From positions 1,178,001 to 1,242,000 of the forward strand of contig CAVXFH010000002.1 in the NCBI GenBank assembly GCA_963761035.1: 64,000 nt of DNA, read 5' to 3'. Positions 18,521 to 26,404 of this stretch are shown in pieces; within the stretch, counting starts at the first letter, position 1; the number at the start of each line of letters is the position of its first letter. Both the position numbers and the translations under genes were made by a program. This DNA is from JARRQJ01 sp963761035 (GTDB taxonomy: Bacteria > Pseudomonadota > Gammaproteobacteria > DRLM01). The notes beneath the pieces are model-generated. The model was not told the origin of the DNA and did not search any database. It saw only the letters and a program-made list of their open reading frames with translations.

Positions 18521-19020
18521 AGATGTCGCGCCGCGCCGCGCGCATGGAAAGACATCACCGGCGCGGTAAGGGCGGAGCCGTGATTCAACTCGTGTCCCTT
18601 ATGGACATCTTCACGATCCTGGTCTTTTTTCTGTTGGTCAACTCGTCCTCCGTGCAGACCGTGCCCAGTACCAAAACTTTGAAACTTCCCGCCTCCACCG
18701 CTGAAAGAGCACCGAGGGACACCGTGACGATATTGGTCAATAACGAGGACATTTTGGTGCAAGGGCGCAAAGTGGCCGTCACCGGCGACGCGCTGCGTTT
18801 GGCGGGCGATGTCATTCCCGATCTGCTTACCGAACTCAACTACCTCTCGCGGCGCAATCGCCAAACAACGGCCGCTACCGATACAGCCGGCAACATCACC
18901 ATCATGGGCGATAAGGAAATTCCCTATCTGCTGCTGAAAAAAATCATGATTACCTGTACCAAGGCCAATTTCACCGACATCGCCTTGGCCGTCATGCACA
19001 AGCAGCCCAAGGTCGAGTAG
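18517..19020 (+). CDS. ExbD/TolR family protein, second paralogue
   Basis: A 167-residue protein with a longer basic N-terminus (RRAARMERHHRRGKGG), a membrane helix (IFTILVFFLLVNSSS) and a periplasmic domain. The essential aspartate of the family is kept as Asp30 in SLMDIFTILVF. It begins within the stop of the first paralogue. Together with the ExbB homologue it should form the proton-driven stator complex. Its stop lies just before the start of the AgmX/TonB-like gene. Confidence 0.9.
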   Translation: MKMSRRAARMERHHRRGKGGAVIQLVSLMDIFTILVFFLLVNSSSVQTVPSTKTLKLPASTAERAPRDTVTILVNNEDILVQGRKVAVTGDALRLAGDVIPDLLTELNYLSRRNRQTTAATDTAGNITIMGDKEIPYLLLKKIMITCTKANFTDIALAVMHKQPKVE

Positions 19021-19024
19021 TGCC

Positions 19025-19947
19025 GTGACCGCCATTTATTATCGCTCGCCCGACCTGCCCTGGAGTCCGACACTGGCGGAAGAAAAACGCTTCCGCGCCA
19101 TCGTCACGACGCTGCTGGTAGTTTTTACCCTGCTCTCTCTTATCAGCGCCGTGATTAAACTGCCGCCCCTGAATCGTGCCGAGGTGGAGAGCATCCCGCC
19201 CCGCTTGGCCAAACTGGTAATCAAGGAGACGCCCAAACCGCCGCCGCCTCCGCCGCCCCCCGAGGAAAAAAAGCCGGAGCCCGAACCGGAAAAGAAAGTG
19301 CAGAGCCCAAACCGGAACCGAAAAAGGAACCTTTGCCCGTCGATGTGAAAGCGGCGCGTAAAAAGGCAGAGCACAGCGGCCTGCTGGCCTTCAGCAGCGA
19401 ACTGACGGCCCTGCAACAGCAGAACCTCGGCGACCTCATCAAGGACCGCCCTCTGACCAGGGCCGATGATCAAGGCGCGGTACACCGCTCCATTATCACC
19501 TCGCAGGCGGCCAAGGGCAGCGGCGGCATCAATACCTCGCAACTGAGCCGCGATCCCGGTCAAACGCGTCTGGCAGCGCGCGCTATCACGAAGGTGGAAA
19601 GCGCGGAACTGAATGCGGAACAACGGGAGACGGCCACGCAGCCCGGCCACAAGGCGGGCCGCAGCACCGAGCAAATCCAACTGATATTGGACCGTAACAA
19701 AGGCGCCTTCTATGCCCTTTACCACCGCGCCCTGCGCACCAATCCTGCTTTACAGGGCAAGGTCGTTCTGGAAATCACTATCGCGCCGTCGGGCGAAGTC
19801 ACCGAATGCAAAGTGGTCTCCGCCGAACTCGACGCCGCCGACTTGATTCACAAACTGGTGACGCGCATCCGTCTGATCAATTTCGGCGCCAAGGACGTGG
19901 AACCCACGGTATTCACCTGGCCTATCGACTTCCTGCCGTCGACATAG
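19025..19947 (+). CDS. AgmX/TonB-like energy transducer, apparent frameshift
   Basis: The first frame (19025-19348) gives a cytoplasmic start, a membrane helix (AIVTTLLVVFTLLSLISAVI) and a Pro/Glu/Lys-rich linker. The second (to 19947) continues the linker (EPKPEPKKEPLPVDVK) and ends in a domain like the AgmX/PglI C-terminus (IQLILDRNKGAFYALYHRAL, then GKVVLEITIAPSGEVTECKV). The frames join only if one base is missing near 19303, inside a repetitive CCGAAC/AAG stretch. A sequencing deletion, a true mutation or programmed slippage are all possible. The start is GTG. The protein would span the periplasm and couple ExbB/ExbD motion to an outer partner. Confidence 0.75.
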
Positions 19948-20150
19948 AAATTCGTCAGCCAGCGTCGGTCTACTGCAGGCTAAAAGCGGCGATGGGCCTT
20001 TTGCCGACCGAGGCGAAGGCGGCATCGATACTGCAAACGCGCCCGCTCCCTTGAGGCCCAGGATTCGCGCATGCAAAGCGCTATATAAAGCAATTCGCCA
20101 TGAAATGGCGTATGATGATGGTCCTCCATGATCGCAGGCAGTGGACTTCC

Positions 20151-20321
20151 ATGCAGCCAGACATTAAAAGCACAACGAGATCAAAGACTAAATCGCCAGC
20201 AGCGGCTAAAGGCACCAGTCAAGCCATCGCGGAACATACCAGCGCCTTTCTGAAAGCCGGTGGAAAAATCGTAAAAATTCGGTCCGGCACCCGCGATCAA
20301 GAAACAGCTGCGGAAAAATAG
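20151..20321 (+). CDS. Small basic protein of unknown function
   Basis: A 56-residue frame: a basic, Ser/Thr/Ala-rich start (KSTTRSKTKSPAAAKG) followed by AEHTSAFLKAGGKIVKI. The FLKAGGKI-type ending occurs in short uncharacterised proteobacterial proteins. It lies between the envelope cluster and the left end of the integron, on the strand opposite to the cassettes, so it probably belongs to the backbone. The start is uncertain: an in-frame ATG at 20100 also exists. Confidence 0.5.
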   Translation: MQPDIKSTTRSKTKSPAAAKGTSQAIAEHTSAFLKAGGKIVKIRSGTRDQETAAEK

Positions 20322-20371
20322 CGGGCCGCGTTGCGCCGCTTCAAGGCGATCCGGCCGTCGATGGGTTAGGC
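20318..20371 (-). repeat. Degenerate terminal attC-like site
   Basis: Ends in GTTAGGC at 20365-20371 and has GC-rich inner arms similar to the site ending at 24952. The outer RYYYAAC core is not recognisable. It marks the probable left border of the cassette region. Confidence 0.45.
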
Positions 20372-20559
20372 AGGTGAATCGGCGCTTATCCAGTCTTCTT
20401 TAAGATCACATGGTAGCCTGGACACTGAATGCTCCTCCGCAAAATGCATCATCAATTTCCGTAGCCGAACAACCACCACGCGGCGCCTGCAGAGTAGGGA
20501 GCGTTATGAGCGGCTTGGCTGTTTGGCTGGACTACATGCCAGCGACCAAATCCCGCGGC

Positions 20560-20976
20560 TCATTTCGCCCGTCTTGGCCTTGCCTTTCCGACGGAGGTAT
20601 TGAGGGCAACCGCGGCACGGATGAGCGCCTTGAACGCGCCCGCGTCGACCTCCTCTCCCTCATGGATGTCAATCGCGCGCCTGACGTTTCCGTCGAGGCT
20701 CGCGTTGAAGAGCTTGGCCGGGTCCGGCAACGCAGCCCCCTTGGCAAAGGTTAACTTCACTATCGACTTGTAAGACTCGCCGGTGCAGATGATCCCGTCG
20801 TGCGACCATACGGGAGTGCCCATCCACTTCCACTCCTCGACGACGTCCGGGTCTGCCTCTTTGATGAGCTTGCGCATCCTGCCCAAGGTCTCCCCGCGCC
20901 AGCCCCCAAGCTCGACGATTCTATTGTCGATCAGCTTAGATGCCGGCCGGCCCTCGGTCGATCCCGATTTCTTCAT
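20560..20976 (-). CDS. DUF1801-like cassette protein
   Basis: A 138-residue protein with the DUF1801/YdhG-like pattern: LRKLIKEADPDVVEEWKWMGTP-type helix and strand, then a conserved hydrophobic core (SIVKLTFAKGAALPDPAKLF) and a C-terminal helix. The start is set at the ATG at 20976; a TTG at 21015 would add 13 residues but lies inside the neighbouring attC. Family members are small soluble proteins without a settled function. It is the last cassette gene on the left side; the 190 bases after its stop hold no clear gene. Confidence 0.72.
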   Translation of the reverse strand: MKKSGSTEGRPASKLIDNRIVELGGWRGETLGRMRKLIKEADPDVVEEWKWMGTPVWSHDGIICTGESYKSIVKLTFAKGAALPDPAKLFNASLDGNVRRAIDIHEGEEVDAGAFKALIRAAVALNTSVGKARPRRAK

Positions 20977-21010
20977 ATTCTCCGCCTTCGCGAACGGGTT
21001 CCGGTAGTCA

Positions 21011-21072
21011 GCCAAACGGATGCCCAGGCGCGCCGCCTTTTGGCGTCGCCTGGAGCGCCATAATGGCTGGGT
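21011..21072 (-). repeat. attC site (degenerate core)
   Basis: GCCAAAC at 21011-21017 and GCTGGGT at 21066-21072 (one mismatch to GTTRRRY), with inner arms GGCGCGCCGCC/GGCGTCGCC around a TTTT loop. 62 bp. Confidence 0.7.
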
Positions 21073-21082
21073 ATGCTCGCGC

Positions 21083-21460
21083 TCATTGCAGTCGTCCGAC
21101 TATTAAGGCAACCATGAGCAATACGCCTAGCGCGGCAACGATGTTATTAACCGCTAATCCCCACCTTGCCGCATAACCGGGCGGGACCTCCGCTGGGTTG
21201 AGCGTGCGCAAGAAAACCGCATACCGCCGAGCTGAGTAAGCGGACGCAACAGAACCCAGCAAGATGAATGAAAGTCCAAGCCAAAACGTCGCGGTGACTT
21301 GACCGAAATGAGTACCTTTAGGCTCGATAGCCTGAACAAGCAGCCCGGCGCGCTCGACGAGAAAACCAAAGGCAATTAATGAAAGGCTGGTTCTATTCCA
21401 GGCCAGCAACGTTCGCTCCGCCGCGAAAAGCACCCTCGGATCATTTTGCGCTGCGCCCAT
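21083..21460 (-). CDS. DUF202 family inner-membrane protein
   Basis: A 125-residue membrane protein opening DPRVLFAAERTLLAWNRTSL, the DUF202/YidH hallmark (AxERTxLAWxRT). Three hydrophobic helices follow. I start at the ATG at 21460; a TTG five codons upstream is possible. It sits immediately right of an attC, as expected for a cassette gene. The family has no assigned function. Confidence 0.82.
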   Translation of the reverse strand: MGAAQNDPRVLFAAERTLLAWNRTSLSLIAFGFLVERAGLLVQAIEPKGTHFGQVTATFWLGLSFILLGSVASAYSARRYAVFLRTLNPAEVPPGYAARWGLAVNNIVAALGVLLMVALIVGRLQ

Positions 21461-21560
21461 ATTTTTATTGCCCAATTACTTCGCTCTCGCGCCGGTTCCC
21501 AAGCCGATCATAGCGAGATTTGTCCTAAATAACCAAGCTGCGAAATGGCCTGAGAGTACT

Positions 21561-21917
21561 TTAGGCACCGCCCCATTTGCTACGAAAGATAAAGTAGACG
21601 GCGCCGAGGATGCAAAAGGCGGCCCAAAGATAATCAAGTTTGAGCGGTTCTTTCATGTAGAAGAAGGCAAAGGGGATGAACACCGACAGAGTAATGATTT
21701 CTTGCAGAATTTTGAGCTGTCCCAACGACAGCACGCTATAGCCGATACGATTGGCCGGCACCTGAAACATATACTCAAAAAAAGCGATACCCCAACTGAC
21801 GAGCGCCGCGACGATCCAAGGCTTGGAGCCCAGATCCTTTAAATGGGCATACCAAGCGAACGTCATGAACACATTGCTCATGGAAAGAAGAAGAGCTGTT
21901 AATCCGATCTCACGCAT
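21561..21917 (-). CDS. DUF486 / DMT-like small membrane protein
   Basis: A 118-residue protein with four hydrophobic helices and the motifs SNVFMTFAWYAHLKD and WGIAFFEYMFQVPANRIGY that mark DUF486 proteins, distant relatives of small multidrug transporters. The ATG at 21917 gives the usual family start; the open frame extends further upstream. No clear attC separates it from the COG4705 gene on its right, so the two may share one cassette or the site has decayed. Confidence 0.8.
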   Translation of the reverse strand: MREIGLTALLLSMSNVFMTFAWYAHLKDLGSKPWIVAALVSWGIAFFEYMFQVPANRIGYSVLSLGQLKILQEIITLSVFIPFAFFYMKEPLKLDYLWAAFCILGAVYFIFRSKWGGA

Positions 21918-22026
21918 TATTAGATGGCCAGCGCCTTGCGTGAGGGACGCATTTTGAGTGAAGCTCGAAAGAAGCGGCGAAACATCCATCCCTCCCCATG
22001 CAATTGTCAGCCGCTACATTCACAAG

Positions 22027-22785
22027 CTAATGGCCCTTTGCAGCTGCACGCTGAGGGAGCAAGAAGACTAGAAGAACAATAGCGCCTAATAGAACTCCCG
22101 TTGCGGTATAGCGGCTGAACTCCAGACCGCCCTGAGCGATTGGTTTGTCTAGAAAGTCGCCAACCACCGCGCCTAGAGGACGAGTGAGAACAAATGCAAT
22201 CCAGAACAATAATGTTCGAGAAATAGATGTGAAATAGTATGCCCCGACAATCAGGCACAGACCGGCGCTGAAGATATACGCGGCGCCAATGTAGCCAAGA
22301 CCGGCTGAATCGGCGGTCCAATCACCGAGCGCCGTACCAAGAGTTTGAGAAAGCATGATGGTGAGCCAATAGAAGGTTTCTGCATTTGGTTTACTTACTG
22401 AGTAAACGTCAATAGTGCCGAGCACTCGATGCCAAGTAAAGAGGGCGGCAAGCAGCAGAGCCGCCAATAGTAGAGAACCACCCGGATACCCGATACCTAA
22501 TGAGCGATCGGCGAAATCCGCTAGCGTCGTACCAACGGTAGTCGAGGCAATAATCGTCGCCCAGTATAGAAGCGGATGAAACTTTTTTGCTACTATTTGC
22601 GCCGCAATTGCAATAACGAACAGAGCGAGAAATATGGCCGTCCCCACAAGATAGCCAAGATTCATCGACATCGAAACCGTATCGCCGCCAGTTTCGCCGA
22701 GGGTGGTGGCGAGAATTTTGATGATCCAGAAGCCGAAGGTAACTTCAGGAACTTTGCTGATTGCGTATTTAACCTCGGGATTCAT
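22027..22785 (-). CDS. COG4705-like membrane protein
   Basis: A 252-residue membrane protein with about eight hydrophobic helices in four similar blocks, each with a TxGxxxGD-like motif (LGETGGDTVS, VGTTLADFADRS, LGTALGDWTADS, LGAVVGDFLDKP). This internal repeat matches COG4705 membrane proteins, whose function is unknown. The four-fold motif suggests a transporter core, which is inference. The start lies 32 bases from the attC at 22817-22876. Confidence 0.82.
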   Translation of the reverse strand: MNPEVKYAISKVPEVTFGFWIIKILATTLGETGGDTVSMSMNLGYLVGTAIFLALFVIAIAAQIVAKKFHPLLYWATIIASTTVGTTLADFADRSLGIGYPGGSLLLAALLLAALFTWHRVLGTIDVYSVSKPNAETFYWLTIMLSQTLGTALGDWTADSAGLGYIGAAYIFSAGLCLIVGAYYFTSISRTLLFWIAFVLTRPLGAVVGDFLDKPIAQGGLEFSRYTATGVLLGAIVLLVFLLPQRAAAKGH

Positions 22786-22816
22786 CCGTGTCTCTTAATG
22801 GAATGCATTACGTTCT

Positions 22817-22876
22817 CCATAACCGGCGCGCAAAAGCAGGTCAAAGCAGCGCTTTTGGTTGTCTTGACGGTTATAT
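22817..22876 (-). repeat. attC site
   Basis: CCATAAC (22817-22823) and GTTATAT (22870-22876), 60 bp apart end to end, with the arms CAAAAGC/GCTTTTG inside. Left neighbour is the COG4705-like gene. Confidence 0.8.
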
Positions 22877-22953
22877 GAATACGGCAAGATCGCCCAAATA
22901 ACCGGCGGCAAGATGCTGTATATCTACTTCAAATAGGCGCCGCCCCCGTAGCG

Positions 22954-23394
22954 TTATCCTGGGCGGGGTTTGACAACCAGGCCTTGAATCTCCATGGTGT
23001 TCTTATTGCCGCCGCCGAACGCGGAAACGCCGTCAAACAGGATCAAGGTCTCCTGAGCCGCGGATTTCGTATACAGGGTCTGAAATACGAAGATATAGCG
23101 CGTGCCGCTGTAGACTGTGTCGACCTCTTTGTCCACCAGCTTATAAGCTTGCAGATCCCCAAGCTTGGCGTTGCTCTCGCGCAATTCCTCAAGCCATCTG
23201 CCGCGTGGATCGCTAGGTGTATCTTGGAAATAGGATGCCGCTTTTTCAAAGTCCTTGGTCTTGACCGCCTGAAAAAAGTTGTCGGCCACCTGTCTGGCCA
23301 CCGTCATCGAGTTGCCCGGATCACTGCAGCCCGCCAACCAAACGCATAACACGCACGCCGCCACCCGGTAACCTACAATATTTTGGATTCGCAT
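22954..23394 (-). CDS. Lipoprotein with DUF4019-like domain
   Basis: A 146-residue protein with a signal peptide and lipobox (VCVWLAGC-like, CVLCVWLAGC), followed by a domain with VADNFFQAVKTKDFEKAASYF, typical of the DUF4019/DUF3887 cystatin-like group found in small secreted proteins. The ATG at 23394 places the lipobox correctly. The start overlaps the end of the truncated gene on its right, which suggests a rearranged junction. Confidence 0.78.
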   Translation of the reverse strand: MRIQNIVGYRVAACVLCVWLAGCSDPGNSMTVARQVADNFFQAVKTKDFEKAASYFQDTPSDPRGRWLEELRESNAKLGDLQAYKLVDKEVDTVYSGTRYIFVFQTLYTKSAAQETLILFDGVSAFGGGNKNTMEIQGLVVKPRPG

Positions 23395-23645
23395 CGGTAC
23401 TTCCCCGCAAAAGGACATAGGTTAGCATAAGCCGCTATTGCCGATTTACAACCAGCGTTTCTGACTACAACGCCGTGAGTAAAAACAGGTGTTTGATTTT
23501 CATCACGCAACTTGAATGATGAAATGTGGCCAAGAAATGATACGAGTTTTGATCTTCGTTCGGTGTAATGCTTAATTACGGCGCCTAACAACAAGGTTAA
23601 TATCGGTGATGCAATTTTAGCTATGATTTCGACATCGTAGGTCAT
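23373..23645 (-). pseudogene. Truncated cassette gene next to the attI relic
   Basis: The first 60 or so residues (TYDVEIIAKIASPILTLLLG, then HGVVVRNAG) read like the start of a one-helix cassette protein in which VVRNAG leads into a longer beta domain. After this point (about 23451) the frame runs into unrelated sequence and stops inside the lipoprotein gene. I read this as a 3' truncation at a recombination or deletion junction. It is the first gene after the attI-like relic, the position expected for the first cassette. Confidence 0.6.
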
Positions 23646-23670
23646 ATCAGTCCTAAGTGGTAAGTGGCTG

Positions 23671-23710
23671 ACAGTGAGTAGACGGCATGTTGCGGTATAT
23701 CACTTATCGC
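23671..23710 (-). repeat. attI-like relic, second copy
   Basis: The block ACAGTGAGTAGACGGCAT followed by TTGCGGTATATCACTTAT repeats the sequence beside the real attI (39381-39398 and 39422-39440) with about 85-90 percent identity. The 23-24 bases between the two halves of the true site, which hold the LexA-like palindrome, are absent here. A core-like GTCAGCC (minus strand) lies just to the left, where attI has GTTAGGT. No integrase is adjacent. Confidence 0.65.
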
Positions 23711-23796
23711 GCCTTTCTCTTCCGCTCGTGGCCGCTCGGACAGCCTCTGTCATGTCTAGGAATCCACTTTAGCTTGGAGTCATATTTCCGTACGAT

Positions 23797-24126
23797 TTAC
23801 TTGTAAAATAAATAACCATTTACTCCACTTCCAGCGGCGGTGCTAAATTGCTCCATTATCCATCCCTTCTTAGCGATGCTGTAGAAATTCAGGAAAGTCA
23901 GTGGTTGTGAGCTTGATCTACTGATACATGTGATCGTATCGGTCGTTTCTCCCGCCATTGCCGATGGCGATCCTTCGCAGAAAAGTTGATCGCTAGGATT
24001 TGCCGGATCCGCAGCACTGGCGGATCCTACCGACATACCGCTCCCGCCTGAACCGCACCCAACTACAAATGTGATTCCTGCAACGGCACCTAGAAAATAT
24101 TTCCAAACACTCTTATAGTCGCTCAT
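23797..24126 (-). CDS. Small lipoprotein
   Basis: A 109-residue protein with a hydrophobic start and lipobox (ITFVVGC), a Gly/Ser-rich linker, and a mature part with two cysteines (LFCEG and ITCIS) and the ending NGYLFYK. I recognise no family. It lies between the attI relic and the cupin cassette and has no clear attC of its own, so it may be a cassette with decayed ends or a remnant of other DNA. Confidence 0.6.
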   Translation of the reverse strand: MSDYKSVWKYFLGAVAGITFVVGCGSGGSGMSVGSASAADPANPSDQLFCEGSPSAMAGETTDTITCISRSSSQPLTFLNFYSIAKKGWIMEQFSTAAGSGVNGYLFYK

Positions 24127-24431
24127 TGTCGCACTCCTATCTATTTGTAAAACAATTGTTGACGCGAGATGCCAAATAATGCCTTACATTATATAAGTTC
24201 GTTTAAGCGTCGATATATGTTGTTTGCTAAAATTCACAACATCACTCCTTTTAATTCCCTTTGATATTATTGCGGGTTGATCAATAACAATAAAATCACC
24301 TTCGTACTTATCATCATCGATTTTGAAATTTTCACTTTAGGTCATCCGTTCATTCGGTTTTACACCAGGCCGCGCGCCGCGACGGAATTGAATTAAACCG
24401 ATCCACTAAGCGTGTCGCGCGCAGCAAGATA
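24127..24431. other. AT-rich gap left of the cupin cassette
   Basis: About 305 bp with no convincing gene. The part near 24350-24431 has GC-rich arms (GCGCGCCGCGAC and GTCGCGCGC) and a TTAGGT near the cupin stop, so it may be a decayed attC; the rest is AT-rich and unassigned. Confidence 0.4.
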
Positions 24432-24857
24432 TTAGGTACCCGTGTCTTTCGGCGGATTCTGGGCGAACCACTCGACGATGCTCGGCATGTCTGGCTCAAA
24501 GGGCCCGGGCGAAGAGAAGTTAAGGACGCCGGCACGAACTCCTCCTCGATTCTCGAAGTCGTGCGTGGCGCCGCCGGGCACGAGAACGAAAGTCCCCTTC
24601 GGACACTCAAACCACTCATCGTTCACGCGGACGCTCATTACGCCTTCGATGACATAGAAGAGATCATCTTCGGCGTGCGCGTGGGCTCCGGGTCCCTGAG
24701 TTCTCGGCTCAAGCCACCATTCCGATACCGAATACCGCGACCGGGTTTCCTCTTCGTCTGCCTTGAACACAGCGGAGATTCGGCCCATCGGGTATGCACG
24801 CCCCTGCCCCGGGGCCAGGACGATGGCCTTTCGTGGCGTCACGCTCGACTTGCTCAT
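24432..24857 (-). CDS. Cupin-domain cassette protein
   Basis: A 141-residue single-domain cupin. The metal-site pattern is visible: PGAHAHAEDDLFYVIEGVMS (first motif with H, H and E) and PKGTFVLVPGGATHDFENRG (second motif with H). The fold binds a metal ion and small ligands in many enzymes and regulators, so a specific reaction cannot be named. It lies left of the degenerate attC ending at 24952. Confidence 0.82.
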   Translation of the reverse strand: MSKSSVTPRKAIVLAPGQGRAYPMGRISAVFKADEEETRSRYSVSEWWLEPRTQGPGAHAHAEDDLFYVIEGVMSVRVNDEWFECPKGTFVLVPGGATHDFENRGGVRAGVLNFSSPGPFEPDMPSIVEWFAQNPPKDTGT

Positions 24858-24891
24858 TCACTATCCCCCACGCGCAGTCCGCTCTTTAGGC

Positions 24892-24952
24892 GCCTGATGT
24901 TCGAGCTGACCGCGCCGTCGAAGGCGGCCGCGGTTGATTGATGGGTTAGGCC
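24892..24952 (-). repeat. attC site (degenerate outer core)
   Basis: Ends in GTTAGGC (24946-24952); the other core reads GCCTGAT instead of RYYYAAC. Inner arms ACCGCG/CGCGGT flank it. 61 bp. Confidence 0.6.
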
Positions 24953-24965
24953 ACAACGCTAGTTC

Positions 24966-25316
24966 CTACCCTGCCGGAATGGGAAGCACCTCCATCACTT
25001 CCACTCCCTCTCCAGGAAAGATCGTGAAGTGAGGATGATTCAAGAACAACCTCGCGGCGTCTTCCTGCGACTCCGCTTGGACAATAGAGAAGGCTGAGAG
25101 ATTGTTGCGAATGTCCGTGATCCCGCCGGGGGATACCAGCTTGGTTCGACTGAGCGGGCCGCCTAGTTCGACTATGGCCGCCGCGTTGTCGCCAACCCAC
25201 TTCTTCCAAGCGGCCACGCCTTGAGCTTGCCTCCGCTGGCGCTCGCTCTCGGAGAGCGCTTCCCAGCGGGCCATCGCGCTGGGCAGACCGGTGAAAACTG
25301 CAAGATACCTCTTCAT
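24966..25316 (-). CDS. YCII-like (DGPF-type) small protein
   Basis: A 116-residue protein opening KRYLAVFTGLPSAMARWEAL and containing GGPLSRTKLVSPGG and an AFSIVQAESQEDAARLFLNH segment. This is the layout of YCII/DGPF-domain proteins, small ferredoxin-like-fold proteins of unknown role. The ATG at 25316 is preceded by GGAGG. The stop is 14 bases from the attC on its left. Confidence 0.75.
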   Translation of the reverse strand: MKRYLAVFTGLPSAMARWEALSESERQRRQAQGVAAWKKWVGDNAAAIVELGGPLSRTKLVSPGGITDIRNNLSAFSIVQAESQEDAARLFLNHPHFTIFPGEGVEVMEVLPIPAG

Positions 25317-25728
25317 ATGAACCTCCTCGTGTCTCCGTACGCCTCGATTAGCGTAGCAGTTACGCCTAGAGGACGTCGAGACCGGATAACGGGGCATGAG
25401 CGTTCAACCGCAGTCCAAGGACGGTCGAACAAAGACACGCCCACTGTGGCGCTTTGGCAGGCGCAGCCCGAAGGTTGCGCGCCATATTGCGTCACCATCC
25501 TCTCGATCCTATTTCCTAATGGATCAGCGGCATAACCCCGAAGATGGACACCTTAGTTCCGGTACTGAAATCCCATGAACGGTTGTCATCACCGGCCGGT
25601 TTCCGATACCCATGCACGGGCCGCGGCTGCTTCGGCATTGGCAAAGATGCGTACCGGCCGGCGCAATATCAATGCCGCCATCCGGGCGCCGCAGGGGATC
25701 ATCGGTTTACTAGAGAAGTGTCCATAGC
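25317..25728. other. Cassette stretch with no convincing gene
   Basis: About 410 bp between the YCII-like gene and an attC. Short frames exist on both strands but none has protein-like composition or a ribosome site. A weak attC-like pair (GGATAAC at 25384-25390, GTTGCGC at 25474-25480) may mark an old cassette boundary. A remnant cassette is likely. Confidence 0.4.
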
Positions 25729-25799
25729 ATATAACGATCAAGCTGTGCGACGAAAACGAAGCGCGGCGTAGTTTGCGTCCGAACGAGCGTTTGTTGGCG
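25729..25799 (-). repeat. attC site
   Basis: ATATAAC (25729-25735) and GTTGGCG (25793-25799), 71 bp. It follows the stop of the Arr-like gene at 25844. Confidence 0.7.
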
Positions 25800-25843
25800 G
25801 CAGTTTAATGATGATCTCAATTAATAACTCCTTTTCCTTTCAG

Positions 25844-26290
25844 CTAGTCATTTAATGACTTAATTCCCTGTTCTTTAAGTTTGGCCAATCTATCTTTCAT
25901 TGTTTTAACTTGCTGCGGTGAATGCCCTTGCCAAATTGTGACTTCACCAACAACCTTAAAAGGATGTAATGAACGATACGATTTTGTTGGATTGCCAGGG
26001 AATTTTCTGTCAGTTAAATCCGGATCATCTTCAATGGACCCTGTTGGTTCTACTAAATATATTCTTTCGCGCCCTTCTCCAAAAGCAAGTTCAGCCCCCC
26101 AAATAGCGGCATCCAAGGTCGCTGTCAAGAAGATATATTTAGCTCCCTTTCGTTGTCCAAAATTCGAGTCAAAACCGACTTCTATAAAGTCTCCAACTTT
26201 TAGGGCGACCTTCGTTCCATGAAAGAACGTCTGGGCAAATGGCGTTGCTTTAGGTTCATTCGATTTGTTCTTGCTTTCACTATTTTCCAT
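25844..26290 (-). CDS. Rifampin ADP-ribosyltransferase (Arr) homologue
   Basis: Arr enzymes inactivate rifamycins by ADP-ribosylating them with NAD. The 148-residue protein has the family's features in order: FFHGTK with His24, the FLTATLDAAIWGAELAFGEG strand-helix with Tyr52 just before it, YLVEPTGSIEDDPDLTDRKF, then FPGNPTKSYRS and VVGEVTIWQG. The length matches Arr-2-type proteins, which are known integron cassettes. It sits between cassette-type sites here. Whether it acts on rifampin in this organism is not shown by sequence. Confidence 0.9.
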   Translation of the reverse strand: MENSESKNKSNEPKATPFAQTFFHGTKVALKVGDFIEVGFDSNFGQRKGAKYIFLTATLDAAIWGAELAFGEGRERIYLVEPTGSIEDDPDLTDRKFPGNPTKSYRSLHPFKVVGEVTIWQGHSPQQVKTMKDRLAKLKEQGIKSLND

Positions 26291-26404
26291 TGTAGTAATT
26301 TATCCGTGATAATTTTCTTTGCTTGCTGGATTTCCCATCACAGTGACCGCTGGCGTCCGGCACCAGTCGTGCGCGGCTTTTCGCGCGTCGACCGCATGCT
26401 GTTG

